DNA of 64,000 bases from assembly GCA_018896025.1 (NCBI GenBank), contig JAHIND010000017.1, positions 124,001-188,000 of the forward strand, in the 5' to 3' direction. This document shows positions 56,091-64,000 of this stretch, in pieces (positions within the stretch are counted from its first letter, which is position 1; each line of letters begins with the position of its first letter). Made by a program: the position numbers and the translations under genes. Under the pieces are notes generated by a model. That model was not told the DNA's origin. It ran no database searches and saw only the letters and a list, made by a program, of their open reading frames with translations. Source of the DNA: Pseudomonadota bacterium (GTDB taxonomy: Bacteria > Desulfobacterota > Desulfarculia > Desulfarculales > Desulfarculaceae).

Positions 56091-56876
56091 ATGACACCTA
56101 AGTACCTAAAGCTGAAAATTGTCGGTGGGGTGGGTTGGATTTACTTCAACCGGCCTGAGAAACTCAACGCCTTGAGCGCTGAGGTTAACCTGGAATTTGA
56201 GGCGGTGCTGGCCGAATGGCAGTCAGAAGACGCAGTGAAGGTTATAGTCTTGGCCGGTAGTGAAAAGGCTTTCATCGCTGGGGCGGATATTGCACCAATG
56301 TCCCAGGTCGCCCCTAACAAGGCCTATGACTTGGCCGATGTGGCCCGCCGTGTGCAGGAACGCCTTTGCGACCTCCCCAAACCGACCATTGCCGCGATCA
56401 GCGGATATGCCCTGGGCGGGGGCTGCGAAGTGGCCCTTTGCTGCGATTTCCGGATAGCGGCGGACAACGCAGTTTTCGGGCTTCCGGAGATTACCCTGGG
56501 GATCATCCCTGGCGGTGGCGGTACCCAGAGACTTCCCCGTTTGGTGGGACTAGGACCGGCCACGGAGATGATTTTCTTGGGGAAATCAATTGAGGCCTTC
56601 AAGGCTCTGGATTTGGGGTTGGCGCACCAGGTAGTACCTCTGGGGCAACTGGAAGCCCAGGCGCAAAAACTGGCTGAAGAGCTAATGTCTCGTCCGGCTA
56701 TCGCGTTGCGCGCCGCCAAGGCGGCCTTGCGCAGTGCCATGAGCACCTCGCTCAAGGAAGGCCTGCAGATTGAGCAGCAGCTCTTTTGTCAACTGTTCGC
56801 CACCTGTGACCAAAAGGAGGGCATGGCGGCCTTTCTTGAAAAGAGGAAGCCCCAGTTTTCAGGCCAATGGGATTAA
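56091..56876 (+). CDS. Enoyl-CoA hydratase
   Basis: A 261-residue crotonase-fold protein. The oxyanion-hole segments are AFIAGADIAPM near residue 63 and ALGGGCEVALCCDFRIAADNAVFGLPEITLGIIPGGGGTQRLPR in pieces; both catalytic Glu residues of true hydratases are present (GCEVAL and LPEITLG). It hydrates crotonyl-CoA and similar enoyl-CoAs to the 3-hydroxyacyl-CoA, linking the 4-hydroxybutyryl-CoA dehydratase to the downstream dehydrogenase. AGGAAGAACTATC precedes ATG 56091. Confidence 0.92.
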   Translation: MTPKYLKLKIVGGVGWIYFNRPEKLNALSAEVNLEFEAVLAEWQSEDAVKVIVLAGSEKAFIAGADIAPMSQVAPNKAYDLADVARRVQERLCDLPKPTIAAISGYALGGGCEVALCCDFRIAADNAVFGLPEITLGIIPGGGGTQRLPRLVGLGPATEMIFLGKSIEAFKALDLGLAHQVVPLGQLEAQAQKLAEELMSRPAIALRAAKAALRSAMSTSLKEGLQIEQQLFCQLFATCDQKEGMAAFLEKRKPQFSGQWD

Positions 56877-56951
56877 GAACAATCCCGGATGCGTAATATA
56901 GACATTGAGGTGCGTGGGGCACGTGGCGGCCCAACCGGAAGGTTAATAAAG

Positions 56952-56967
56952 CCGAAGCAAGCTTCGG
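56952..56967. other. Short hairpin downstream of the enoyl-CoA hydratase gene
   Basis: CCGAAGC (56952-56958) and GCTTCGG (56961-56967) form a perfect 7-base stem with a 2-base gap. There is no U-run. The 280-base interval 56877-57156 otherwise shows no gene. Confidence 0.3.
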
Positions 56968-57156
56968 GGAATTAGACCCAAGGTGATTAAAACCTGCCAG
57001 AGAGTCCTAGAGGTTTTAAGAGCCGCCTCGGGCACAATCACTGGTTTGCGCCGCAAGGCCTGGGCACCTCCTGGGGTTAGGCGGTTCTCTGATTGCCGGA
57101 TGGTTATCAAGCTTGCTTAGCCCGAGCGGCATTTTCATTAACGGGAGTTTCCAGCT

Positions 57157-58023
57157 ATGAACATAGACGACGTCAAGAACATAACTGTAATCGGCGCGGG
57201 CAACATGGGCCATCAGATAGCTCTATTGGCCGCCATACAGGGTTACAACACCACCTGCACGGACGTGGCGCCTGAAATCCTGGCCAAAGCCGAAGACTTT
57301 GCCAACAACTATCTGCCCGGCCGGGTTGCAAAGGAAAAGCTGACCCAGGAACAAGCGGCGGCAGTCCGGGCCCGCCTGACCTTCACCGATGACCTGGCCG
57401 TAGCGGTCAAGGATGCTGATTACGTAATAGAAGCAGTGGTGGAGGTTTTGGAACTCAAGCGCAAAATATTCGCGAACCTGGACCGTCTGGCTCCGGAGCA
57501 CGCCATCTTGGCCACCAACAGCTCCGCCATCGTCAGCTCCAAAATCGCAGACGTCACCAAGCGGCCTGACAAGGTTTTGAACCTGCACTTTTTTAATCCC
57601 GCCTTGGTGATGAAGTTGGTGGAAGTGGTGCAGGGACCTCATGTCTCCGACGAGACCGCCCAAGTATCGATGGCGTTGTGTGATCGCCTGGGAAAAGTTA
57701 GCGTTCATGTGAAAAAAGAGGTTGAGGGTTTTCTCCTTAACCGAATTTTTGCGGCCATCACCAAGGAGGCTTTGTGGCTTTTGGAGATGGGGGTGGCCAG
57801 CTTCGAGGACATTGACAAGGCCCAAGTTTTTGGGGCGGGTCATCCCATGGGCGCCTTCCGGCTTATGGATTTGACCGGTATTGACTTGAATTACATCATG
57901 GCCATGGAAAAGTTTCGTGGGAGTGGCGATGAAGCAGACTTGCCCGCTCCCAGTGTGGTGGAACGCTACATGAAAGGGGACTACGGCCAGAAGACCGGCA
58001 AGGGATGGTACGACTACACATAG
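57157..58023 (+). CDS. 3-hydroxyacyl-CoA dehydrogenase (3-hydroxybutyryl-CoA type)
   Basis: A 288-residue NAD-dependent dehydrogenase. Rossmann motif VIGAGNMGHQIALLAAIQGY, then ATNSSAIVSSKIADV, the catalytic HFFNP motif (LHFFNPALVMKLVEVV), and C-terminal GQKTGKGWYDYT. Length matches 3-hydroxybutyryl-CoA dehydrogenases (about 280). It oxidises 3-hydroxybutyryl-CoA to acetoacetyl-CoA, the step before thiolase. GGGAG lies about 10 bases before ATG 57157. It is the last gene of the + strand cluster before the insertion sequence. Confidence 0.93.
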   Translation: MNIDDVKNITVIGAGNMGHQIALLAAIQGYNTTCTDVAPEILAKAEDFANNYLPGRVAKEKLTQEQAAAVRARLTFTDDLAVAVKDADYVIEAVVEVLELKRKIFANLDRLAPEHAILATNSSAIVSSKIADVTKRPDKVLNLHFFNPALVMKLVEVVQGPHVSDETAQVSMALCDRLGKVSVHVKKEVEGFLLNRIFAAITKEALWLLEMGVASFEDIDKAQVFGAGHPMGAFRLMDLTGIDLNYIMAMEKFRGSGDEADLPAPSVVERYMKGDYGQKTGKGWYDYT

Positions 58024-58075
58024 CCTTTGATTTACCTCTAGGCTGTACCCGATGATGGGGTAAGACTTCAGCTAT

Positions 58076-58104
58076 TTTGCGCGTCTGCTTAAATAGACGC
58101 GAAA
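58076..58104 (+). terminator. Possible terminator after the 3-hydroxyacyl-CoA dehydrogenase gene
   Basis: CGCGTCT and AGACGCG pair around an 8-base loop, with flanking TTT/AAA pairing and one bulged G. No strong T-run follows on the + strand, so it is weak. Confidence 0.4.
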
Positions 58105-58113
58105 TGGATTTAG

Positions 58114-58226
58114 CTAAAAAAACATCCTTGTGTCTGTCTTGCCGTCCTTTTCGGCCGGGAGTAGACAGCAGTGCAGGTTTTTGATCGGGTTGTTGGTGTA
58201 ATTGAGCTGGCGCACTTCTGGGGATA
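58114..58226 (-). pseudogene. Possible IS256-type transposase remnant
   Basis: A short - strand frame reads LSPEVRQLNYTNNPIKNLH then CCLLPAEKDGK before a stop. This resembles the conserved PEVRxLIYTTNAIExLHRxLRKVxKxxG segment of IS256/Mutator transposases, but several key residues differ and no other part of the gene is seen. It sits directly beside the left end of the IS21 element. Treated as a decayed fragment with limited certainty. Confidence 0.4.
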
Positions 58227-58242
58227 GGTCAGGTCAGGAAGG

Positions 58243-58248
58243 GAATTA
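58243..58248. repeat. Target-site duplication, left copy
   Basis: GAATTA immediately before the IS21 left end; the same six bases follow the right end at 60828-60833. The adjacent T could make it seven, but a TG...CA element boundary favours six. Confidence 0.8.
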
Positions 58249-58253
58249 TGCGT

Positions 58254-58346
58254 ATTCCGGAGCATCGCGGCCACCCAATCCGGACCAAGGCGGCCACTGA
58301 ATCCGGAGCATTCCGGCCACCTGATCCGGAGCAATCCGGCCACATT
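58254..58346. repeat. Four tandem 23-base repeats at the IS21 left end
   Basis: Units begin at 58254 (24 bases), 58278, 58301 and 58324, each of the form ATCCGGAGCATTCCGGCCAC plus three bases. They are the multiple transposase-binding repeats typical of IS21 ends. About three degenerate copies occur at the right end near 60755-60822 in inverse orientation. Confidence 0.8.
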
Positions 58347-58422
58347 GTACTGTTTGTGAAGGCGGCGCTGGTTTAACCGGTCGTTTAGTCTGCACCCATG
58401 ATTTCCCATCATGGAGGTGCAG

Positions 58423-60077
58423 ATGGCGGCACAGAGGTTATCCATGCGCAAGATACGTGAGATTCTACGTCTCAGGCACGAGAGCGGCCTTAGCGCCCGA
58501 GATATAGCCCAGTGGGCCGGACCACGGTCAGCGAGTATTTGAGCCGGGCGGCAGCGGCTGGTTTGGGCTGGCCGCTGCCGCTTTGGTTAGACGATTCCCG
58601 CCTGGAGCAGCTTCTTTTCCCGCCTCCGCCCTCTCCTGATCTGATACGCCCATTGCCCGATTGGGTGGACCTGCACCTTGAGCTGAGAAAGAAGGGTGTG
58701 ACCTTGGCCCTTCTGTGGGAGGAGTACAAGGCGGTCCACCCCGAGGGCTACCAATACAGCCAATTTTGTGAGCTGTACCGGCGCTGGCGGGGCAAGCTGA
58801 GCCTTTGGATGCGCCAGGAGCATAAGGCCGGAGAAAAGCTTTTCGTGGACTACGCCGGTCAGACCATGGATGTGGTCAACCCGCTTACAGGTGAGGTCCG
58901 CGATGCCCAGATCTTCGTAGCGGTGCTGGGGGCCAGCAGCTACACCTTTGCCGAGGCCACCTGGACCCAGGGTCTGCCCGATTGGATCGGCTCCCATATC
59001 CGGGCTTTTTCCTTTTTTGGCGGTGTCCCCGAGCTTTTGGTCCCTGATTATCTTAAGTCCGGGGTGCACCGGCCTTGCCGCTATGAGCCAATCATCAATT
59101 CCACCTACCAGGAGATGGCCGCCCATTACGGCACTGCGGTGCTGCCTGCCCGGGTTAAGAAGCCCAAGGACAAGGCCAAGGTGGAGACCGGGGTGCTGCT
59201 GGTGGAGAGATGGATCCTGGCCCGGCTGAGAAAGCGCACCTTCTTTAGCCTGGATGAATTGAATCAGGCCATTGCCGAGCTTTTGGAGCAGATTAACCGC
59301 CGTCCCTTCAAAAAGATCCAGGGCAGCCGCAGGGAGCTGTTTGAAAAACTGGATCGTCCCGCCCTGAAGCCCCTGCCGCTGGTGTCCTACCAATATGCCG
59401 AATGGAGCAAGGCCAAGGTCAATATCGACTACCACCTGGAGGTGGAGCGGCACTACTACTCGGTCCCCTATCAGCTGGTGGGCAAGCAGCTGGATATACG
59501 GATCACCGCCCGCACCGTGGAATGCCTTTTAAAGGGTAAGCGAGTGGCCAGCCACCGGCGGAGCTTCAAGCAGGGTAGCCACACCACCGTGGCCGAGCAC
59601 ATGCCCCGCGCCCACCGGGAGCACCTCGAGTGGACGCCTGAGCGGCTTCTAAATTGGGCGGCCAAGACCGGCCCGGCCACCGAGGAGCTGGCCCGGGTCA
59701 TCATGCAAAGCAGGGCCCATCCCCAGCAAGGCTTCCGCTCGGTGCTGGGCATCATGAGGCTGGCCAAGACTCATGGTGATCATCGGGTGGAGGCTGCCTG
59801 CCGAAGGGCGCTCTCCATCAACGCCAAGAGCTTCAAGAGCGTGCAGTCCATCCTCAAAAATGGCCTGGATCAGAGGCCTTCAGACAGCAAGAAACCTGAA
59901 TCAGATCCCATTAACCACCAAAACATCCGGGGCGCGGAGTACTACGCAGCCCGCAGGGAGGAACAGATTGCTGACCCACCCCATCATGGAAAAGTTAAGC
60001 GCAATGAGGCTGACCGGCATGGCGAAGGCCATGGCCGAGCAGATGGAGATGAGCGACATCAATTCCCTCTCATTTGA
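58423..60077 (+). pseudogene. istA: IS21 transposase IstA, frameshifted in its helix-turn-helix
   Basis: Translation from ATG 58423 (GGAGG upstream) gives MAAQRLSMRKIREILRLRH and continues to LSARDIAQ, then leaves the family and stops at TGA 58540. The rest of IstA resumes in another frame from 58512 ([12 protein letters not shown]) and runs through the DDE domain: Asp in FVDYAGQ, Asp in VPDYLKSG, Glu in KAKVETG. The junction lacks about four residues (the SLGI-type turn), so a small deletion shifted the frame inside the DNA-binding motif. The C-terminus reads on past the usual NIRGAEYY end into the istB region. The element is probably immobile unless GTG 58512 starts a working protein. Confidence 0.85.
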
Positions 60078-60723
60078 GGACCGCCTGGGGCTCATGGTGG
60101 ACCGCGAGATGATCGATAGGGAAAATCGCCGTCTGGAGACCAGGCTCAGGAAGGCCAAGCTGAGGGTGCAGGCCTGCGTGGAGGATATTGATTTTCGCCA
60201 GAGGAGGGGCTTGGACAAAAGCCTGGTCATGTCCCTGGCCTCCTGCGATTGGATCAAAAAGCGCCAGAATCTGATCATCACCGGGCCCACCGGTGCCGGC
60301 AAGACCTATCTGGCCTGCGCCCTGGTCCACAAGGCCTGCCTGGAGGGACAAAACTCCCTATACCGCCGTTTACCAAATTTGCTGCGTGAGATCGCCATAG
60401 CCAGGGGCGACGGTAGCTATCCGAAAATCATGGCCGCTTACGCCAGGGCGGAGCTCCTTGCCCTGGACGATTGGGGGCTGGATCGCCTGACCCGGGAACA
60501 GGCCCTGGATTTGCTGGAACTGCTGGAAGACCGCCATGGCCTCAGATCCACCCTGGTGGCGGCCCAGGTCCCGGTGGATCACTGGCACGAGATCGTCGGC
60601 GATCCGACCCTGGCCGATGCCATCCTGGACCGCCTGATCCACAGCGCCCACAAGCTCAACCTGAAGGGAGAATCTATGAGAAAGAAATACTCCGCCTTGA
60701 CCAAGGAGGAGCAAGAGGCTTAA
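59968..60723 (+). CDS. istB: IS21 helper ATPase IstB
   Basis: A 251-residue AAA+ ATPase that assists IstA in target choice and strand transfer. Start TTG 59968 follows GGGAGGAA; ATG 59986 is the alternative. Walker [15 protein letters not shown] near residue 105, Walker [11 protein letters not shown] near 165, then the IstB C-terminal pattern [20 protein letters not shown]. Length and motifs are normal, so istB seems intact. Its start overlaps the end of the long istA frame, the usual IS21 arrangement. Confidence 0.94.
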   Translation: MLTHPIMEKLSAMRLTGMAKAMAEQMEMSDINSLSFEDRLGLMVDREMIDRENRRLETRLRKAKLRVQACVEDIDFRQRRGLDKSLVMSLASCDWIKKRQNLIITGPTGAGKTYLACALVHKACLEGQNSLYRRLPNLLREIAIARGDGSYPKIMAAYARAELLALDDWGLDRLTREQALDLLELLEDRHGLRSTLVAAQVPVDHWHEIVGDPTLADAILDRLIHSAHKLNLKGESMRKKYSALTKEEQEA

Positions 60724-60827
60724 ATCAAAATACCAGCGTCGCTACGCTCCGACCAGGTGGACGCCATGACCCGGAACGGGTGGCCGCTTTCAGCCGGATC
60801 AGGTGGCCGGAATCACCGGAATGCGCA

Positions 60828-60833
60828 GAATTA
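60828..60833. repeat. Target-site duplication, right copy
   Basis: GAATTA directly after the IS21 right end, identical to 58243-58248. Confidence 0.8.
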
Positions 60834-60852
60834 TATCTTGCTAGCCTTTCAG

Positions 60853-61707
60853 TTAGTATCTAAACCATCCTCGGCCGCTTTTTCGCCCCAGGTGTCCTGC
60901 GTCCACCTTTTGCTTCAAACCTGGCCGCGGCCGGAAACGCTCACCATAGGCGTTAAACAGAATCTGTTGAACTCGAAGGTTTAAATCATTGCTGGTCAAA
61001 TCCATCAAGGCATGGGGGCCTACAGGATGGCCCAATCCTTGGCAGCATGCAATATCAATGGCCTCGGGAGAAGCCACGCCCTCTTCTACCAATCTATTAA
61101 CCTCAATCCACATAGCATGTAAAATGCGGTTAACCGCAAAACCCGGCACATCTCGCACCTCAATGGGACTCTTGCCAATGTAGAGGCATAGAGCCATCAT
61201 CTCCTCAGCAGCTTCGTCAGCTGTTTCCAAACCCGGAATCACCTCCACCAGTTTCATGACCCAGGCAGGGGAAAAGAAATGGGCGCCCAAAAACCGTTCG
61301 CGTCTATGGGGCTCTACGCCTGCGGCCAAAAGGGTTATTGGTATGGAAGAAGTATTACTCGCAAAGAGACATCCGTCCGAGCAAATGGAATCGGCCAGGC
61401 GCCAGACCTCTTGTTTGACCGTCAGGTCCTCAAAGACTGCCTCCACGACAACGGATGCTTCTGCAAGCGCATTCATATCGCTACCCACCGAAATTCTATC
61501 CAGGGTCGCATCTTTTTTTTCATGATCAAAGCGTCCCTTGGCTACGGAGCGCTCCAAGACCTTGGTCAAGCGCTGCTTGGCTTCCAGGGCCTTTCCGCTT
61601 TCACAATCCAGCAACTTGACCTCATTACCTGCAGCTGCGAAACAAAGGGCGATTTCGGCGCCCATCATGCCCGCCCCGATCACTCCTACCTTTTTTGAAG
61701 ACTCCAT
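60853..61707 (-). CDS. 3-hydroxyacyl-CoA dehydrogenase, second copy
   Basis: A 284-residue NAD-dependent dehydrogenase: VGVIGAGMMGAEIALCFAAAG, ASNTSSIPITLLAAG, catalytic HFFSP (HFFSPAWVMKLVEVI) and the C-terminal GHLGRKSGRGWFRY. It is the same family as the gene at 57.2 kb but clearly divergent from it (SP for NP, different C-terminal helices), so substrate range may differ. It is the last of three - strand beta-oxidation genes and ends 20 bases from the IS21 duplication. Confidence 0.92.
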   Translation of the reverse strand: MESSKKVGVIGAGMMGAEIALCFAAAGNEVKLLDCESGKALEAKQRLTKVLERSVAKGRFDHEKKDATLDRISVGSDMNALAEASVVVEAVFEDLTVKQEVWRLADSICSDGCLFASNTSSIPITLLAAGVEPHRRERFLGAHFFSPAWVMKLVEVIPGLETADEAAEEMMALCLYIGKSPIEVRDVPGFAVNRILHAMWIEVNRLVEEGVASPEAIDIACCQGLGHPVGPHALMDLTSNDLNLRVQQILFNAYGERFRPRPGLKQKVDAGHLGRKSGRGWFRY

Positions 61708-61826
61708 ATGATTATCCCGTTCATAACTTGAGTTGGTTCACCTTCATGCTCGAGCTGCCCTCTGACGGCATAGATGTGCGCCGTCCCTGACTAGTGCCAG
61801 CCAGGAGTTGAAACTGGGGATGAGCT

Positions 61827-63035
61827 TTAACGGCCGCCCAGGTTTTCAATAAGGGTGGCCACACCCTGACCTCCGCCGCAGCAGGCATTGGCTAGCCCGT
61901 ATCGCCCATTGTTCCTTTGCAATATTCGAGCAAGGGTCCCCACCAGGCGGATGCCGGTGGCTCCCAGTGGGTGCCCAATAGCAGTTCCACCACCCATGAC
62001 ATTGATCCGATCGGGATCAAGCCCCAACTTCCGCATGCAGTTTAAGGCCACGATGCAAAAGGCCTCGTTGATCTCCCAGTAGTCAATGTCACTGGCCGCG
62101 AGGCCAGCCTTTGCAAGGGCCTTTTGGCTTGCCGGAACCGGTCCTATTCCCATGATGGTCGGGTCCACGCCCGCGAATCCAATGGACCTGATTTTGGCCA
62201 GGGGCTTGATCCCCTTTTTCTCGGCAGTGTCTGCGGACATGAGGACCATGGAGGAGGCCGCCGCGTTGAGGGGCGATGAATTGCCCGCTGTGATTACTCC
62301 ATCTTCTCTAAATGCGGGTCTTAGTCCGGAAACACCTTCCAGAGTCGCATTGGCGCGGATCGCCTGATCCCGATCAACCACCATGACGCTACCGTCAGCC
62401 TGTTGTGCTTCTATGGGCAGGATCTCGTCATTGAAAAAGCCCTCATCCTGCGCCTTGGCGGCAAGCTGGTGTGACCGAATTCCCCAGCGGTCAAGGTCTT
62501 CCCGGGTAAAGTCCGTCTGCGAGAAGAGTTTCTCCGCAGTCAGCCCCATATTGACCGTGGTAGGCATATCCCAATGTTTATATGCTTCATCCTCGAAAAG
62601 CCTTTGGTTTTTGACCAAGGCCTCGGAGCCACCGTTAAGAATGGTCATTGGCACCCGCGTCATATGCTCCATGCCCCCGACCAACACAATGTCCGCGTTA
62701 TCCGTGGCGATCTCCATGAAACCCACGTGGATGCAGGCCATGGATGAACCACACTGCTGATCGATGAATTTGGCGGCAATGGTCTCGGGCAGGTTGGCGA
62801 GGAATATGGGGTCGCGCCCGCCAAAGGTCCATTGTTCGTTGACGCCCAGGGCTGAACCCACGACGAAGTCGTCGATCTCACTGGCTTCAATCCCAGTCCG
62901 CCTGATGACCTCCGGAAGCAGTTTAGTCAAAAGTTCATCGCCCCGAAGCTTCTGAAACCAATCCTTACCCGGGTCGTTGGGCTTTGACCGCGATTGTGGC
63001 GTTCTCAGGTAACCTGCGATGACTACGTTCTTCAT
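61827..63035 (-). CDS. Thiolase, second close copy
   Basis: A 402-residue thiolase with Cys95 in IDQQCGSSMA, catalytic His in GGGTAIGHPLGATG and second Cys in NACCGGGQG. It aligns without gaps to the 54.7 kb thiolase and keeps most residues, so the two arose by a fairly recent duplication; it is more distant from the 28.8 kb thiolase. In transcription order it lies between the acyl-CoA dehydrogenase and 3-hydroxyacyl-CoA dehydrogenase genes. Confidence 0.93.
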   Translation of the reverse strand: MKNVVIAGYLRTPQSRSKPNDPGKDWFQKLRGDELLTKLLPEVIRRTGIEASEIDDFVVGSALGVNEQWTFGGRDPIFLANLPETIAAKFIDQQCGSSMACIHVGFMEIATDNADIVLVGGMEHMTRVPMTILNGGSEALVKNQRLFEDEAYKHWDMPTTVNMGLTAEKLFSQTDFTREDLDRWGIRSHQLAAKAQDEGFFNDEILPIEAQQADGSVMVVDRDQAIRANATLEGVSGLRPAFREDGVITAGNSSPLNAAASSMVLMSADTAEKKGIKPLAKIRSIGFAGVDPTIMGIGPVPASQKALAKAGLAASDIDYWEINEAFCIVALNCMRKLGLDPDRINVMGGGTAIGHPLGATGIRLVGTLARILQRNNGRYGLANACCGGGQGVATLIENLGGR

Positions 63036-63092
63036 TTAGACCAATCTCCCAATTAGCTACTAAAAAGGTTTAAGGAACTCACCCGACCTAAA

Positions 63093-64000
63093 TTAATCCA
63101 TAAAAACAGCTTGTCCGATTTTCACGGTCAGGCCGTCCCTTTCTTGTAGACGTTCAAACAAGCCCTTAGTCTTGGGCAATTCATAGTGGAAAAAGTACTT
63201 CATGGTCACAATCTTGCCTTCGTAGAATTGGGCATCACTCTTATTCGGATCCGCCTTCAGCGCCTTCCATGCTTCGAGCCCCTGTTGCAGCCACTGCCAG
63301 GCCACGGCGATGATACCGAACAATTCCAAATAAAGAGTTGCATCCGCCAAAAAGTATTCCGGCCGGTCCTTGATTAAGACCAAATGTCGAGTCAACGATA
63401 TGAGGTCCGCGATGATGTCTGATAGCTTTTGCGCGTAAGGCTCTAGTTCCGAATGTTGTGAGCAGGCATCAATGACCTTTTGCACCTCGCCTTGGTAAAA
63501 AATAAGATTTTGCCCCCCATTTATGACCACTTTTCGCCCCAACAAATCTAGGCCCTGGATACCCGTGGTTCCCTCGTGAATGGGATGTATTCGTATATCC
63601 CGATAATGCTGCTCCAGAGGAAATTCATCGCAGTAGCCATACCCACCCAATATTTGCAGGCCTTGACTTACTGACATAATCCCCATTTCCGATGGATAGG
63701 ACTTTGCCACCGGGGTGAGCAGGTCCAGCAGGCCGCTGAACTTTTCACGTTCCGCTGGTTCGGCCACCTTTTTCAAGTCCGCGTACTGGGCGCATTGCAA
63801 AAGAAGCGACAATGCCCCCTCCACCACGGCCCGCTGAAACAGGAGCATACGTTTTACGTCAGGGTGCTCTATGATCATGACAGGGGCTTGCCTCGGATCT
63901 TTTGAGGCCAGATTTCTACCCTGTGGGCGCTCCTCGGCGTATTCCAAAGAGGCATAATAAGCTGCCGAAGCAATGCTCGCGGCTCCTATCCCAACCTCAA
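63093..64000 (-). CDS. Acyl-CoA dehydrogenase, partial (continues beyond window)
   Basis: About 300 C-terminal residues of a long-type acyl-CoA dehydrogenase; the frame stays open through base 64,000, so the N-terminal FAD/substrate domain lies outside. Visible: YAEERPQGR, LQILGGYGYCDEFPLEQ followed by YRDIRIHPIHEGTTGIQGLD (catalytic Glu region) and a helical C-terminal extension of about 150 residues as in the 51.1 kb enzyme. An in-frame TTG at 63947 is not the true start because family sequence (GAASIASAAYYASLEY) continues upstream of it. First of the - strand beta-oxidation genes. Confidence 0.9.
   Translation of the reverse strand, partial: EVGIGAASIASAAYYASLEYAEERPQGRNLASKDPRQAPVMIIEHPDVKRMLLFQRAVVEGALSLLLQCAQYADLKKVAEPAEREKFSGLLDLLTPVAKSYPSEMGIMSVSQGLQILGGYGYCDEFPLEQHYRDIRIHPIHEGTTGIQGLDLLGRKVVINGGQNLIFYQGEVQKVIDACSQHSELEPYAQKLSDIIADLISLTRHLVLIKDRPEYFLADATLYLELFGIIAVAWQWLQQGLEAWKALKADPNKSDAQFYEGKIVTMKYFFHYELPKTKGLFERLQERDGLTVKIGQAVFMD

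Larger units (their letters stand above)
58249..60827 (+). mobile_element. IS21-family insertion sequence, complete ends
   Basis: A 2579-base element bounded by TG...CA and imperfect terminal repeats: left TGCGTATTCCGGAGCAT, right (reverse complement) TGCGCATTCCGGTGATT. Both ends carry further copies of a CCGG...GGCCAC unit, as expected for IS21 transposase binding sites. It encodes istA (frameshifted) and istB, is flanked by the 6-bp duplication GAATTA, and lies between two convergent gene clusters without interrupting either. GC is higher than its surroundings. Confidence 0.92.

Noticed and set aside
51081..56876. Ligase, long acyl-CoA dehydrogenase and hydratase read as a DmdB-DmdC-DmdD (dimethylsulfoniopropionate demethylation) set
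   Set aside because: Sizes are compatible, but no demethylase gene is present and the 4-hydroxybutyryl-CoA dehydratase, dehydrogenase and thiolase fit a 4-hydroxybutyrate route better.
57100..57121. TGGTTATCAAGCTTGC before the 3-hydroxyacyl-CoA dehydrogenase gene as a sigma-54 promoter
   Set aside because: The GG to GC spacing is 11, not the required 10.
58254..58346. Four tandem 23-base repeats considered as a CRISPR array
   Set aside because: There are no spacers; units are contiguous and are explained as IS21 terminal transposase-binding repeats.

Overview
The window looks like the chromosome of an anaerobic, high-GC member of the Desulfobacterota (sulfate-reducing or syntrophic type). 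That is an inference from content: a tungsten-type aldehyde:ferredoxin oxidoreductase, two branched-chain-type ABC importers, an oxygen-sensitive-type 4-hydroxybutyryl-CoA dehydratase, many thiolases and acyl-CoA dehydrogenases, TTT and TRAP carboxylate transporters, and sigma-54 activators. No rRNA or species marker is present, so genus is not called.

Layout. (1) 1-7.4 kb, + strand: 3' end of an aldehyde oxidoreductase, then a complete branched-chain-type ABC importer (binding protein, two ATPases, two permeases) and an iron alcohol dehydrogenase, closed by an intrinsic terminator. (2) 7.6-20.5 kb, + strand: a LacI-type repressor flanked by two identical 16-bp operators, then a BKACE (beta-keto acid cleavage) enzyme, a 3-hydroxyacyl dehydrogenase homologue, a ThDP enzyme, a TTT transporter (binding protein plus fused TctA-TctB), a quinone-reductase-like enzyme, a thiolase, a 2-hydroxyacid dehydrogenase and an M20 amidohydrolase. 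(3) 20.6-27.3 kb, - strand: a nine-gene N-type ATPase operon in the order D-C-Q-R-B-E-F-A-G. (4) 27.4-36.9 kb, - strand: a PAS-sigma-54 activator, an intergenic region with a candidate -24/-12 promoter and three ATGC-N6-GCAT dyads, then livHMGF, a binding protein, a thiolase and a two-subunit CoA-transferase. The logic resembles the E. coli ato system. (5) 37.2-38.7 kb: purA and a divergent tRNA-Gly.

(6) 38.8-64 kb is an accessory region of visibly lower GC. It begins with an IS4-type transposase stub and a very AT-rich 1056-residue TPR/sigma-54 activator. Divergent from it, behind a strong -24/-12 promoter, lie a fused TRAP permease, its binding protein, a sulfatase-superfamily hydrolase with Thr at the formylglycine position, a thioredoxin, a thioredoxin reductase and a CXXC-less thioredoxin-like protein. 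An acyl-CoA ligase, a long acyl-CoA dehydrogenase, a 4-hydroxybutyryl-CoA dehydratase with all cluster ligands, a thiolase, an enoyl-CoA hydratase and a 3-hydroxyacyl-CoA dehydrogenase follow. Together these can convert 4-hydroxybutyrate to acetyl-CoA. An IS21-family element with a 6-bp target duplication and a frameshifted istA separates this cluster from an inverted set of paralogues (3-hydroxyacyl-CoA dehydrogenase, thiolase, acyl-CoA dehydrogenase) that runs off the end of the window.

Best candidates for something undescribed: the TRAP/Thr-hydrolase/thioredoxin module under the TPR-sigma-54 regulator, and its link to a 4-hydroxybutyrate oxidation route.
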